From Heyndrickxia camelliae (GTDB taxonomy: Bacteria; Bacillota; Bacilli; Bacillales; Bacillaceae_C), in NCBI RefSeq assembly GCF_002844575.1, contig NZ_PIQO01000007.1, positions 117,885 to 181,884 of the forward strand: a stretch of 64,000 nucleotides of DNA. The letters are read 5' to 3'. A program made the position numbers and the translations under genes. Shown one piece after another: positions 24,795-34,600 of the stretch (within the stretch, counting starts at the first letter, position 1; each line of letters starts with the position of its first letter). Below the pieces are notes generated by a model. The model was not told the DNA's origin, did no database searches, and saw only the letters and a program-made list of their open reading frames with translations.

Positions 24795-25733
24795 ATGAAA
24801 ATCACTTCTGACTGGATTCGAATGGAGGATCAGATAGAGGTCTATGTAAAGAAATGGGAAGATGAAAACATAGTGCCACACGCTATTGTTCAGATATCAC
24901 ACGGAATGGCAGAGCATATAGAACGCTATGATGAATTTGCTACATTTTTAGTTTCAAAGGGTATTTTTGTGTACGGCAATGATCATCGCGGACATGGACA
25001 TACAGGAGAACGTGCAGGGCTTCACGGATATTTTAGTGATAAAGATGGTTTTGAGCGAGTAGTGGAGGATCTTTTTGAGATTAATAAGGTAATACAAAAG
25101 GAACATTCGGACATCCCCATATTTTTGTTTGGGCATAGCATGGGGTCCTTTTTAGCCAGAAGATTTATACAAAAATATGCTGGTTCTATTAAAGGAGTTA
25201 TCATTTCGGGAACTGGTAGCAGTGCCGGACTACTTGGGAAAATTGGAAAGAACATTGCCAAAAGGGAGATCCGAAAAAATGGTGCCAAAGCTCCAAGTCC
25301 ACTCATGAATCGTCTCACCTTTGGAAATTACAATAAAAATATTGATGAGCCAAAAACGGAGTTTGACTGGTTAAGCAGTGATCCTCATGAAGTGGAAAAA
25401 TATATGAGGGATCCTTACTGTGGGTTTATTTGCACAGCAGGTTTTTTCTATGATCTTATTTCCGGAATGGAAAGGATTCATCATAACAAGCATATTGAAA
25501 GAATTCCTAAAGAATTACCTATGTTTATTTTTAGTGGTGAACAAGATCCAGTTGGGGGAAGAACCAAAGGCGTCCAGAAAGTGATTGCTCAATATGAAAG
25601 GAATAGATTACAGAATATTGATAGTGTTTTCTTTAAAGAGAGCAGACACGAAATGTTGAATGAGGTGAATAAGCATGAAGTGTTTAATGCTGTTCATAGT
25701 TGGATTTCGAAACAATTACATCTCGTGGAATAA
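24795..25733 (+). CDS. Alpha/beta hydrolase (monoacylglycerol lipase type)
   Basis: A 312-residue serine hydrolase. The nucleophile elbow GHSMG is present after FLFGH, the oxyanion region is HGMAEH, and NDHRGHGHT is typical of monoacylglycerol-lipase/lysophospholipase proteins. The catalytic Asp (in GEQDPVGG) and His (ESRHEML) are in the expected order. ATG at 24795 is used because AAAGGGGG lies upstream; the frame is open earlier, but those residues are unlike the family. It would hydrolyse lipid esters in the cytoplasm. It is monocistronic. Confidence 0.85.
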   Translation: MKITSDWIRMEDQIEVYVKKWEDENIVPHAIVQISHGMAEHIERYDEFATFLVSKGIFVYGNDHRGHGHTGERAGLHGYFSDKDGFERVVEDLFEINKVIQKEHSDIPIFLFGHSMGSFLARRFIQKYAGSIKGVIISGTGSSAGLLGKIGKNIAKREIRKNGAKAPSPLMNRLTFGNYNKNIDEPKTEFDWLSSDPHEVEKYMRDPYCGFICTAGFFYDLISGMERIHHNKHIERIPKELPMFIFSGEQDPVGGRTKGVQKVIAQYERNRLQNIDSVFFKESRHEMLNEVNKHEVFNAVHSWISKQLHLVE

Positions 25734-25911
25734 AACACAAAAGGACTAAGAATTCGTTAATCTTTTTAAATAAAGCTATTTCCTAAGCCTTGTTATCACT
25801 CAGCACCTTATTTAATGAAAATCACTATTTTTTTCAAATTAGCGGAACCTATGTCTGCAAACATCAAGAATTTAACCATTCTTTAATATCAGGGAACTGA
25901 GGGCAGCAAAG
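25734..25911. other. Intergenic region
   Basis: About 180 AT-rich bases between the hydrolase gene and the terminator of the copper operon. I see no gene in it. Confidence 0.4.
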
Positions 25912-25946
25912 CTAAAGAAAAGACCAAATCATATTAGATTTGGTCT
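25912..25946 (-). terminator. Terminator of the ycnK-J-I operon
   Basis: AGACCAAATC pairs perfectly with GATTTGGTCT (ten bases), followed on the minus strand by TTTTCTTT. Confidence 0.88.
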
Positions 25947-25959
25947 GCTGCTTAGTTCA

Positions 25960-26610
25960 TTATTTTTTTTTGCGAAGTGCTGCGACTAGTGCAGCTAATG
26001 CAAGCACCACAGCCACAATCGAAAGAATAAGCGGTGTTGTATTAGAAGAATTCTTAGACACAGATTTAGTATTATCTTCATTTGCTTTTGTATCTGCATG
26101 ATGATCATGAGCAGAAGACTCGCTTACATTCGCTTGGGATGCAGTAATAGATGTGATGGAATGTGGAGTATCTGATTTTTCATCACCCGTCCATTCTACA
26201 ATCGAACCATCTTTATAATACTGATAGGCATCCCATGCAGCACTACCTTCTTTATCCGGATTTTTGGCAACAAAGTTGAATTGTTGAAATTGCCCTGGTT
26301 GAATTCCGTTACCAGTAGCTTCCCAAGTTATCATCGTTACTTTCCCAGATCCATCTTTCTTCGTTGTAACCTTCCAGTCCGGGACAGGCTGGTATTGTTC
26401 AAATTCTACTCCATTTGGAATCTTTAATGTTACTTTTGTAGTTGGACTTTCCTTTTCTACTGGGATTTTAATCGTATAGGTCTCCCATGCACCCGGTGCT
26501 GATGCATTTGGATTAACCGTGACGTGTGCACTTGCGATCCCGACAAATAGGAATAAACCCGCAATGGTTGACAATGTAATTTTAGTTATTTTATTCATTA
26601 GTTTTTTCAT
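25960..26610 (-). CDS. ycnI: YcnI copper-binding membrane-anchored protein
   Basis: A 216-residue exported protein of the YcnI (DUF1775) family. The signal peptide ends ASA, so the mature protein starts with His (HVTVNP), which in YcnI is part of the copper site. The ~130-residue beta-sandwich contains conserved Trp and Glu residues (PVPDWKV, TWEATG). A His-rich linker (HDHHAD) and a C-terminal membrane helix (residues ~190-212) tether it to the outer face of the membrane. It is the last gene of the ycnK-J-I operon, 15 bases after ycnJ. Known YcnI delivers or handles Cu(II) for YcnJ. Confidence 0.92.
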   Translation of the reverse strand: MKKLMNKITKITLSTIAGLFLFVGIASAHVTVNPNASAPGAWETYTIKIPVEKESPTTKVTLKIPNGVEFEQYQPVPDWKVTTKKDGSGKVTMITWEATGNGIQPGQFQQFNFVAKNPDKEGSAAWDAYQYYKDGSIVEWTGDEKSDTPHSITSITASQANVSESSAHDHHADTKANEDNTKSVSKNSSNTTPLILSIVAVVLALAALVAALRKKK

Positions 26611-26625
26611 TCTTATTCTCCTTTA

Positions 26626-28242
26626 TTAGCTTCCCGCTGTAATAGTAAAATCTGCATCAATATTTTCTAAGGACGATGTAAGTCCATGAACATGAACCCT
26701 CCAACGACCTGCCATACTTAATACACCTGTTACTGGTTTGCTATTTTGCAGATCATTTTTTGTGAACTGAACTTTATTCTCCCCCATATCCATATCGAGA
26801 CATATAAGAGATAACGTAACCTGTTCAAGATTTTGTACCTTTTTCCCATTCTGAGAAATATCTACTTTGAACTCATTTTTACCAATTTTATTCGGCGTAA
26901 TGTTGAGAGTGATGGAATACCCATCCTTTGTAACGCTGGTTTGCTGAACATCTCCTGGTGCTGCTAGTCCTGTTGGCAAATTGGTAAGGATTGCGGCAAA
27001 AACGAAGACGATAACTCCGATCATGAATTCCATCCATATTGATGGTCCCAGGGTTTTCTTTTGACTTTTTCCTTTTATAAAATTCACAAGTGCAAAGCCA
27101 ACCATAAATATTAACAGGATAATTTTTGTTATTATGACCTGCCCGTATAGGGTATGAAATAGAGCATTAACGGTCGGGATAAATTTAAAACTTTCATAAA
27201 CCCCCGTTGCTACTATAATTACTACAAATGCTGCTCCCCAGTAAGAAAATCGCTGAATGGATAACCAATAAATAGTTTCATCTTCTTTTTTACGAAGAAG
27301 AATTGCGATAGCTAATAGACTTCCTATCCATAGAGCAGCTGCAGCCATATGCAGAAAATCAATGGTTACCCCTATTGATTGGTATTTAAAGCTTGTAGCA
27401 TGACCTATAAAAGTTTTTGATACTAAAAGAGCCAATAAACCTAACATTCCTGTGTATGCCCATGCTTTTTTCGCTTTCGAATGAATGATGAAATAGGTAA
27501 TGAAAGATAAGATAATCATCAGACCTATTTGGACCAACCATATATGTCCAAATTTCGTATCGCTAATGGTTTGCATCAGCATAGAAAATTGAATGGCATT
27601 TGTCCACTTTAATCCTGCATCAATAGTGGTCTGGAGCGGAAGGCTTAAAATAATACTGATGAATAAGCCTTGAATGGAATATCGCAACATTCGAAATACC
27701 TTATTGGTAAAAGGAAACGATTTTCCTTTGTAAATAAAAAAGCAAAAAAAGAGGCTGCCAATAAACAGGGAACAACTTAGGTAAAATAACCAGCGAATAA
27801 TGATCATATCCGCATGAGGGGTATACCCAGTTGTAGTGGCAACAGCCTGTTGACCGCTTTTTGCTGCATCGCCGATTTGAAATGGTATTGTTCCACTAAT
27901 GGGATGACCATCACTTGAAATCACATTCCATTGGATAGTGTATGTACCATCTTGTAACTTCGGTTTCAAACTAGCTTCTATCATCGCTTGGTTCTTTTTA
28001 TTAATATGGGCATCATTCTGATCCACTCTTTTTCCTGTTTGATCCACTACCTTAAGTGAATGAAAGGCTGCCTGAATCTCTTCATCAAATTGAATGGCGA
28101 CCTTCCCAGGCGATCGATTCATAATTTCATTTTCTGAAGGAGTTGATTTTACGATATACGCGTGAGCAGAAGCCAGATGCGGTACGGAAATCAAGAGGAT
28201 AAAAACCATCAAGAACCAAATAATACTTTTACTTTTTTTCAT
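26626..28242 (-). CDS. ycnJ: YcnJ copper importer (CopC-CopD-YtkA fusion)
   Basis: A 538-residue membrane protein. After a signal peptide ending SAHA, residues ~24-125 form a CopC domain whose first His (HAYIVKSTP) and later His residues bind copper. About eight membrane helices of the CopD domain follow (~145-425). The last ~110 residues outside the membrane form a YtkA-like beta domain. YcnJ imports copper in B. subtilis when copper is limiting. The ATG at 28242 is used: GGAGGACAATTG precedes it, whereas the earlier in-frame codon at 28281 lies in the ycnK coding end. It lies 26 bases after ycnK. Confidence 0.93.
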   Translation of the reverse strand: MKKSKSIIWFLMVFILLISVPHLASAHAYIVKSTPSENEIMNRSPGKVAIQFDEEIQAAFHSLKVVDQTGKRVDQNDAHINKKNQAMIEASLKPKLQDGTYTIQWNVISSDGHPISGTIPFQIGDAAKSGQQAVATTTGYTPHADMIIIRWLFYLSCSLFIGSLFFCFFIYKGKSFPFTNKVFRMLRYSIQGLFISIILSLPLQTTIDAGLKWTNAIQFSMLMQTISDTKFGHIWLVQIGLMIILSFITYFIIHSKAKKAWAYTGMLGLLALLVSKTFIGHATSFKYQSIGVTIDFLHMAAAALWIGSLLAIAILLRKKEDETIYWLSIQRFSYWGAAFVVIIVATGVYESFKFIPTVNALFHTLYGQVIITKIILLIFMVGFALVNFIKGKSQKKTLGPSIWMEFMIGVIVFVFAAILTNLPTGLAAPGDVQQTSVTKDGYSITLNITPNKIGKNEFKVDISQNGKKVQNLEQVTLSLICLDMDMGENKVQFTKNDLQNSKPVTGVLSMAGRWRVHVHGLTSSLENIDADFTITAGS

Positions 28243-28268
28243 CAATTGTCCTCCAATCTCGTTCCACC

Positions 28269-28844
28269 TTATGAAGAACAATGATCCGTATGTGGATTTT
28301 TCATACGTTGTTTCAATTCTGAAATTGCTTCTTCAAATGTGAAAATGGTGCCGCCAAAGCCCTTTTGAAATTGTTCTATTTGTTTGTAAGATTCAAATAC
28401 AATGGCTTGGGGCTGGCAGCAATTCATATGGAAATCTGCACCAATTAAATAATAAGCGATTTGGGCACTGATTGTTGTACCGTTCAAAAAATCCTTACAT
28501 ATAATCTGGGAAACCCGATTTGCAATATCTCCATATCTTAACAAGCCACAGTGCGGGCAGCAGGTATGTTCAATCGTTTGATCTACGGTTATGATTTGCA
28601 TGCTGTGTCTAGTGTTCGCCTCTTTATAGCAATATGTACAATTTTGCGAAGGCAAAGCAGATTTTCGAATAAAGGATATTCCACGAGATGTCTTTAAGAT
28701 TTTGTTTTGGTCGATTAATGGCTTTATATCTCGATAAATGGTCATCTCTGATACATCTAATCTTTTGCTAAGCTCCGAAACAGTAATGGTTTGTTCTTTT
28801 TCTAACCATATTAAAATTTGCTGTTGTCTTTCAGCAGGCAACAT
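28269..28844 (-). CDS. ycnK: YcnK copper-responsive repressor
   Basis: A 191-residue regulator. The N-terminal 60 residues are a DeoR-type winged helix-turn-helix (RQQQILIWLEKEQTITVSELS region, then VSEMTIYRDI). The C-terminal part is a NosL-like copper-binding domain with Cys pairs (CTYC, CCPHCG, NCC) and Met residues. YcnK represses ycnJ when copper is present and releases when it is low. ATG with GGAGGGTCGGTC upstream. It heads the operon ycnK-ycnJ-ycnI on the minus strand, separated from the next gene upstream by a strong shared hairpin. Confidence 0.92.
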   Translation of the reverse strand: MLPAERQQQILIWLEKEQTITVSELSKRLDVSEMTIYRDIKPLIDQNKILKTSRGISFIRKSALPSQNCTYCYKEANTRHSMQIITVDQTIEHTCCPHCGLLRYGDIANRVSQIICKDFLNGTTISAQIAYYLIGADFHMNCCQPQAIVFESYKQIEQFQKGFGGTIFTFEEAISELKQRMKNPHTDHCSS

Positions 28845-28950
28845 GACCGACCCTCCTGTCCTATTTCACCTTCTACACTACTTGTTTCAAATTCGATAAT
28901 CAACCTATTTTATGTGATAATTTGTGAAAAAATGTTGTATTTTTTCAAAC

Positions 28951-29004
28951 AAAAAAGTGTCAGGCATGGGATTTAAATGATTATCCTGTGCCTGACACTT
29001 TTTT
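28951..29004. terminator. Bidirectional terminator with GTGTCAGGCA core
   Basis: A 16-base perfect inverted repeat (AAAAAAGTGTCAGGCA with its complement, 28951-28966 and 28989-29004) around a 22-base loop. The TGTCAGGC/GCCTGACA core is a recurrent intergenic hairpin in Bacillus genomes, as I recall it. It ends the lipoprotein gene and overlaps its stop codon. Confidence 0.85.
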
Positions 29005-29822
29005 TACACATCTACCTTCACAACAAATGGTGCTACTATTATTTTTCCTTCATATTTAAATTGTCCCCAGATTTTGTAGACGCCCTTCTTTGGAAAATAA
29101 GTCATAAAGGTTACACTCGGACCTTTTTCGTTCGTGGTCATTGGATGGATATGCAAGTATTCCTTTAAATCATTACTTATCGCAACCGCATGCCCCATGG
29201 CACCCATATATGGTTCTAGATTCTTTATGGGCTTATTTGTTTTCGCATCCCGAATAGTAAACTTCATATCCAAGTCCATACAGGCCATTATATGATCAAA
29301 GGAAAGAGTTATTTTTTTTCCGTCAATGACTTTCGTCATATGCTTGTCAGGTTCAATCGGAACTGCAGCAGGTGCATCTCCCTTCACATGAATCCGATGT
29401 CTTTGGACACTGTTATCTTCTGCACCTTTTGGGGTAAACTCCGTAATGATATCATAGTCCCCAGCGGCAGGTAGAGATGTGGTGATATCGAACTCACCAT
29501 TTCCTTTATACTGTGGGTGAATATGAGAAAAGTACGATAAGTCTTTACTTACAATGATCATATGCATTAATTTTTCATGAACTAGATCAAACTTTGATAT
29601 AGCTTTTCCCTTCTTATCCTTGATTAAAATGGAAATAGGGAATTCTTCATTCGGTTTTATTTCCTTAGGAGTAGTCCAATCTGCGTTCGTTGGTGTGACT
29701 TTTCCTTGCATGGAACTCATACCTTTATGCTCCATTTCTGACATAGGCACATGAGCCGCACCGCTGCAACCAGACACCGCAACCATACCAACAAGCAAAA
29801 TAGAAAGTATATATCGTTTCAG
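29004..29822 (-). CDS. YtkA/FixH-like metal lipoprotein, CTG start
   Basis: A lipoprotein of 272 residues when read from a CTG at 29822. CTG is favoured because AAGGAG lies exactly eight bases upstream and the resulting N-terminus (MKRYILSILLVGMVAVSGC) is an ideal lipoprotein signal with lipobox VSGC. The first usual starts (TTG 29798, ATG 29786) leave a defective signal without positive charges. The mature part has two beta domains of the YtkA/FixH kind, each with a conserved His cluster (SHIHP near residue ~115 and LHIHP near ~240), plus MGAMGHAV and Met/His-rich N-terminal residues. I infer a copper- or other metal-handling protein at the outer membrane face, consistent with the ycn genes next door. 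It is transcribed separately from them. Confidence 0.78.
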   Translation of the reverse strand: MKRYILSILLVGMVAVSGCSGAAHVPMSEMEHKGMSSMQGKVTPTNADWTTPKEIKPNEEFPISILIKDKKGKAISKFDLVHEKLMHMIIVSKDLSYFSHIHPQYKGNGEFDITTSLPAAGDYDIITEFTPKGAEDNSVQRHRIHVKGDAPAAVPIEPDKHMTKVIDGKKITLSFDHIMACMDLDMKFTIRDAKTNKPIKNLEPYMGAMGHAVAISNDLKEYLHIHPMTTNEKGPSVTFMTYFPKKGVYKIWGQFKYEGKIIVAPFVVKVDV

Positions 29823-30115
29823 TTGGCATTCTCCTTCCTGAATTTATATTTTTATCCATTAACATTATAAGATTGCACTATTACAATGTAAAATTCAACC
29901 TGGTGATCTTTATAGGCGGACACCAGATTATTATTGACACCAATACCGTATTTTTCCGTACTCTTTGCGGACAGAGGTTCCGTGATTGGATTTTATATTG
30001 ATCAAGAGCAAAATCAAGGTTCGTTTAGCCTCGGTAAATAAAATCCATTGCGAAATATAACGGATCCTTCCCCCCTCTTATCAAAGGGGTCTGCACAATG
30101 ATCAAATACCTTTTA
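29823..30115. other. Intergenic region
   Basis: About 290 bases between the lipoprotein gene start and the end of the aminopeptidase gene. A short CCCCT/AGGGG hairpin at 30073-30090 may terminate the aminopeptidase transcript, but it lacks a T-run. Nothing else is evident. Confidence 0.4.
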
Positions 30116-31345
30116 TCAAAAAGCCCAATTCCCACTTCGGAAAATAGCAATTCGAGAACCGTTTTGCATAACGCCATCTATATCCATTTTTTCAGAACCA
30201 ATCATAAAATCTTCATGAACATTACTATCGTTTAATCCAACTGATACTCTTTCCTCAACGGTAAGCGCTGCTCCTCCTTCATAACAAGTTGGATAAGCAG
30301 ATCCGATTGCTAAATGGTTGGAGGCATTCTCATCAAAAAGCGTGCTAAAAAATAGGATGCCTGAATTAGAAATTGGAGAGTCGTGGGGTACCAAGGCCAC
30401 TTCTCCTAAATAACTTGCTCCCTCATCGGTCTGAATTAACTTTTCTAACAACTCCTGACCCTTCTTAGCTTTCACCTTAATTATCTTTCCTGCTTCAAAA
30501 TGCAACGTAAACTCTTCAATAACATTCCCTTGAAAAGCAAGTGGTTTTGTACTTGTCACATAGCCATTAACACCTGTACGAAGTGGGCATGTGTATACTT
30601 CCTCCGTTGGCATATTAGCGACAAACGTGGTTCCCACGGAATTGACACTGCTGCCAGTTAGCCAAATATGTTTTTCTGGCAACTCAATGTATAAGTCTGT
30701 TCCCTCTGCCCTATAATGAAGTTCGCGAAGGCGCAACTTATTTAGCTGCTCCGCTTTTTGTTTCAGCCCATTAATATGTTCTCTCCACTCATCAATAGGA
30801 TTTTCTAAGTCAATTCTCGTTGCGTTAAAAATTTTCTCCCATAGTGCAGGAACTCGCTCCGCTTCCTCTAGCTGTGGAAAAATTTTATCCGCCCATTTTT
30901 TGGAGGGAACTGCTATAATAGACCAGCTTATTTTATCCGTATCAAGTGCCTCATAAAAATTTTCCAGAGCATCTCCGCGTGCCTTTTGAAAATTTAATAT
31001 TCTATCTGTGGAAATGCCCGTCAAAAGATCCGGGTCTTCCGCATCCACCTGTAAAATTGCTCCGCCTTCTTCTACTAAATCGTCATGTGCTTTTACCAAC
31101 CAGTCCGGAAACTTCTTAAATGTTTCCTCCGGTGCTAATTCATAGTGAGTTCTCTTAATTTCTTCATCATACCAATCAACATGGACGTTTTTTGCTCCCG
31201 CTAAGTAAGCTTGTCTGACAATTTTACGAATTACCTGTTCTGTTCCGAGGGGTGCATTAATCCACAATGGCTGGCCGGGCTGGATATTCACCCCCACTTT
31301 AACGGCTAATTCAGCATATTTATCCATTTTCTGTTCGAAGTTCAT
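30116..31345 (-). CDS. M29 family aminopeptidase (AmpS/PepS)
   Basis: A 409-residue thermophilic-type metallo-aminopeptidase of family M29, which removes N-terminal residues from peptides in the cytoplasm. Metal-binding signatures include EEFTLHFEAG (Glu and nearby residues), EVALVPHDSPIS, ATGSAYPTCYEGG-like (LAIGSAYPTC) and VHEDFMIG near the C-terminus. The length agrees with AmpS and PepS (~410). ATG with GGAAGGGGAATAC upstream. It is monocistronic. Confidence 0.93.
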   Translation of the reverse strand: MNFEQKMDKYAELAVKVGVNIQPGQPLWINAPLGTEQVIRKIVRQAYLAGAKNVHVDWYDEEIKRTHYELAPEETFKKFPDWLVKAHDDLVEEGGAILQVDAEDPDLLTGISTDRILNFQKARGDALENFYEALDTDKISWSIIAVPSKKWADKIFPQLEEAERVPALWEKIFNATRIDLENPIDEWREHINGLKQKAEQLNKLRLRELHYRAEGTDLYIELPEKHIWLTGSSVNSVGTTFVANMPTEEVYTCPLRTGVNGYVTSTKPLAFQGNVIEEFTLHFEAGKIIKVKAKKGQELLEKLIQTDEGASYLGEVALVPHDSPISNSGILFFSTLFDENASNHLAIGSAYPTCYEGGAALTVEERVSVGLNDSNVHEDFMIGSEKMDIDGVMQNGSRIAIFRSGNWAF

Positions 31346-31642
31346 TTGTATTCCCCTTCCGTTTTGCTTAACTTCATTTTAATGAAACTTATGATTATTT
31401 TCTAATACTATTTTACTGCCGAAATACCCGTATCCAAGATAATAATTATGATTTACATCTGATTATTGGCAGCTGGATAACTGTTAGACACAATAGAATC
31501 ATGCGAGTGCATTTTTGAATGCAACTACATATAGGCTTATTTCTGTAAATAACAGTAAAGCTTTATATATTTTTAGAATATTGAATCGATTAATATTTAT
31601 TTTCGTATTAATATGTATATACATGAAAAGGGGGCGTTCTAA
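31346..31642. other. Intergenic region
   Basis: About 300 AT-rich bases between two divergent genes. No open frame or structured RNA is evident; the promoters of both neighbours must lie here. Confidence 0.4.
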
Positions 31643-32056
31643 GTGAAAAGGTTTTTATACAATCTTGGCTGTACAGTCGTTATTGGGTTTCTTTTATACT
31701 TTGGATTAATGTATAAAGTTGATTTAAAAGAAGTAGTGGATATGACATACAATATGAAGCCTCTTATCATTTTTTCAACCATATATCCTATTATTATTGG
31801 TTTGTTACTCCGGTTGCCGAAGCTGTTTTTGGAGATTAAAGAAAGAAAACATTGGACCTTTAATTGGACTAAAGTTATCCCAATCGGATTACCAGCTCTC
31901 TATATAGCTTTGTTACCCTCTTTAGTTTTTTTAACCGGAATAAAATTTTTATTCGCAAAAGAGTTGATATTTTTGGATAGTAGTAGTGTCATCACAACAA
32001 CCGCTGGCATTGTTTTTGGTTATGTTTTATTAGATAGTGTAAAAAGTAACCGTTAA
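31643..32056 (+). CDS. Small membrane protein of unknown function
   Basis: A 137-residue protein with about four predicted membrane helices (residues ~5-25, 38-58, 72-98 and 112-130) and short loops. I do not recognise the family. The start is a GTG preceded by AAAAGGGGG. A terminator follows. Function unknown. Confidence 0.72.
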   Translation: MKRFLYNLGCTVVIGFLLYFGLMYKVDLKEVVDMTYNMKPLIIFSTIYPIIIGLLLRLPKLFLEIKERKHWTFNWTKVIPIGLPALYIALLPSLVFLTGIKFLFAKELIFLDSSSVITTTAGIVFGYVLLDSVKSNR

Positions 32057-32078
32057 TCCGTTCATGCAAAAATTAGAG

Positions 32079-32112
32079 AAAATCCCCTCTTTTTCTTAAA
32101 ATAGGGGATTTT
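32079..32112 (+). terminator. Terminator of the small membrane protein gene
   Basis: AAAATCCCCT pairs with AGGGGATTTT around a T-rich loop. Confidence 0.75.
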
Positions 32113-32186
32113 AAACGTTTTAATAGACTTTGAAAAAGTCATTTATATGGTTAACGATGGTAACTCCAGATCATAAAGGAAAAGAA

Positions 32187-33818
32187 TTAGGCACGGATGC
32201 TTTTCCTCCATAGAAAAAGGTTTGCAATCAGCATGATTACAATGTATATATATACACCAAAACCTACCAATGTACTTAAATAATGCAATCCTGCAAAAAT
32301 CACTATTGGAATCATCAAACCGAATACTTTCCAACTTTCTGTCTGACCTACTGCTTCAAAGCTTTCTGAGAAGGGAATGGCTTTTTTCAAAATGATAAAA
32401 CAAATAACAGAATATAAAGCAGAAATTAGTAACACCAAAATTAGATCTGGGATCACTCTGCCCCCAAATATAACGACAAATAAGATACAGATAATAAAAT
32501 ACATTGGGAGGTAAAGCCTTACTAAAAATGCTTTCAAAGTCCCTTTAAATAGTGGCGATAAATCTCCTAGCGGCAATGTTTTATAGATCCAAGCACCCTT
32601 ATATTTTCCGGAGAACTTAAGCATCATGATGACACTAGGAATAAAAATCATGGTTGAATAAATGGTTAAATATCCCTTGCCGTCAGAAATACTAGAAAAT
32701 CCCCCATCTCGTAAACTATTAAAGAGAAAGATAAAAGGCATAATGATGGCAAATCCTAATGATGGATATACCTTCAGCTTAAAATCACGTTCATTTTTCA
32801 TCATGATGCTTGCAAAACGGAAAAAGGCCTGTTCTTCTTTACTGGAACATACTAATTGGATGATGGTTTTTCCAAATTTACTTTGTTTCTTTTCTTTCGC
32901 CACGCTATGAACAGCAAGCTTTTGAAGATTTTTTTCAAAAGTCGGCACCAATCGTAAATAAACGAAAAACGCTACAATTGGGACAGAAATCGCCAAAATA
33001 GAGAATATTATATAAAAAGAATCAAAATGTCCATTTAGTGCTACTTCATATGGGGCTGCAAACCACATTGGGATAATAAACACTTGCCACCACTTAGGAG
33101 TGAGTACTGCGTGAAAGTTGATGATTTCAAAAGATCGTCCTAATACTTGATAGCCGATCATGATGGTGAACGACAGCCCGATCTGGACATAATTTACGAT
33201 ATCCTTTAGCTTTTCCCCGTCAAAGAATTTTAAAATCAACATGTAAATTAATGCAGTTAATACTAAGATGAAGGCTTCCATTAAGATAATCAGGATAATG
33301 GATAAAAGAAAAAATACAATCCCATGTCTAAAAAGCCCTACAATCAAAGGTATCGTAACAATAGAGGCTGTCAAATAAAACAAGTAGATGAATACATGCA
33401 TCATTTTCGCCGCACTGATTGTCTTCTTATCTATTGGTCTTGTATACAAAATATTTTTATCACGAATATCGAGCAAAACCGATGAAAAATCAGCAATCAT
33501 CGATGTCATGACAATAAACATAACAAAGCCGAACATAATAGACATTTGAAAAAGATAATTATCACCGAGAACGATGAACGGAATTGTTAATAGTCCAAAA
33601 AAAGCATACATCCAAAGTGATTTCAAAAATCCATTTCCTTCGTTATCCGCTTTCTTTTTCTTTCTTTGGGCTCCTTGGTTAAAAACAGTTGGGACCCTTC
33701 TCCCGTCCATCAAAAGTTTTACCTGTAGTATCTTCCTCATGGTTGAATAATCGACGCCAGCTCTTTGGAAAAGACTACTGAATTTGTCGAGAAACTTTAA
33801 TGTCCGAATATCTTTCAT
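32187..33818 (-). CDS. ABC transporter permease
   Basis: A 543-residue integral membrane protein with about 12 hydrophobic segments, starting near residue 70 after a basic N-terminal arm. It starts two bases after the ATP-binding gene ends, so the two are an export-type ABC pair. It resembles the large YthQ/EcsB-like permeases of Bacillus exporters in having a cytoplasmic loop (residues ~295-345, rich in Lys). The substrate is unknown. The start is an ATG, and GAGGTG lies across the end of the ATPase gene. Confidence 0.85.
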   Translation of the reverse strand: MKDIRTLKFLDKFSSLFQRAGVDYSTMRKILQVKLLMDGRRVPTVFNQGAQRKKKKADNEGNGFLKSLWMYAFFGLLTIPFIVLGDNYLFQMSIMFGFVMFIVMTSMIADFSSVLLDIRDKNILYTRPIDKKTISAAKMMHVFIYLFYLTASIVTIPLIVGLFRHGIVFFLLSIILIILMEAFILVLTALIYMLILKFFDGEKLKDIVNYVQIGLSFTIMIGYQVLGRSFEIINFHAVLTPKWWQVFIIPMWFAAPYEVALNGHFDSFYIIFSILAISVPIVAFFVYLRLVPTFEKNLQKLAVHSVAKEKKQSKFGKTIIQLVCSSKEEQAFFRFASIMMKNERDFKLKVYPSLGFAIIMPFIFLFNSLRDGGFSSISDGKGYLTIYSTMIFIPSVIMMLKFSGKYKGAWIYKTLPLGDLSPLFKGTLKAFLVRLYLPMYFIICILFVVIFGGRVIPDLILVLLISALYSVICFIILKKAIPFSESFEAVGQTESWKVFGLMIPIVIFAGLHYLSTLVGFGVYIYIVIMLIANLFLWRKSIRA

Positions 33819-33820
33819 TC

Positions 33821-34600
33821 TTACACCTCATGTACAACCGAGACAAATCTAGTCCCAATATCCTTATGTTCATGGAAATCAGTGAGCTCATTAAAGATTT
33901 CTTCCAGTGTTCCTTCATGATTTTGATTTTTTAATTCTGCGAAAGTGCCATCAGCGACTATATTTCCCCCATGTAGCAAAATAATTCGACTGCTGATTTT
34001 TTCAACCACATCCATAATATGAGAAGAGTAAAAAATTGTCTTTCCATGTGCAGCTAATTGAGCTAAGATTTCCTTAAAAATCATGACACTATTAGCATCT
34101 AGACCATTGATTGGTTCATCTAAAAACAAAATATCCGGGTTATGCAGCATGCTTGAGATTATAAGAAGCTTTTGCCGCATACCTTTTGAGTAAGAGGCAA
34201 TTCGAGAGTGGTATACTTCTCCTACACCGAACAATTCCATTAAACTTTTAGCTTTATAATCCACACGATCATATTCCATTCCATACAATTCACCGATAAA
34301 GGTTAAATACTCATGACCTGTTAAATTATCATATACTTCCGCAATTTCCGGCACATACCCAATTCTTCGCTTATAATCTATATTTCCATCTGAGATATCT
34401 GTTCCAAAAATTTTAATTTCACCGGTATATCCTTCCTCAATGCCGAGCAAGAGTTTTACAGTAGTACTTTTTCCGGCACCATTTGGACCAATATATCCAA
34501 TAATCTCCCCACGTTCTACAGTTAGATTAATTCCTTGCAGCACTTTTTTTGCCCCATAATTTTTTTGTAAATCCTGTATGCTTAAGACTTCTTCCCCCAT
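33821..34600 (-). CDS. ABC transporter ATP-binding protein
   Basis: A 259-residue ABC ATPase. Walker A is GPNGAGKST (about residues 38-46), the Q-loop region is IGYVPE, the signature reads YSKGMRQKL, Walker B is ILFLDEP, and the switch His is SSHIMD. YVPEIAEVY and KGMRQKL place it in the CcmA/NatA-like exporter class. It energises the adjacent permease. ATG at 34600 has GAGGG seven bases upstream; a GTG one codon earlier is also possible. Confidence 0.92.
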   Translation of the reverse strand: MGEEVLSIQDLQKNYGAKKVLQGINLTVERGEIIGYIGPNGAGKSTTVKLLLGIEEGYTGEIKIFGTDISDGNIDYKRRIGYVPEIAEVYDNLTGHEYLTFIGELYGMEYDRVDYKAKSLMELFGVGEVYHSRIASYSKGMRQKLLIISSMLHNPDILFLDEPINGLDANSVMIFKEILAQLAAHGKTIFYSSHIMDVVEKISSRIILLHGGNIVADGTFAELKNQNHEGTLEEIFNELTDFHEHKDIGTRFVSVVHEV

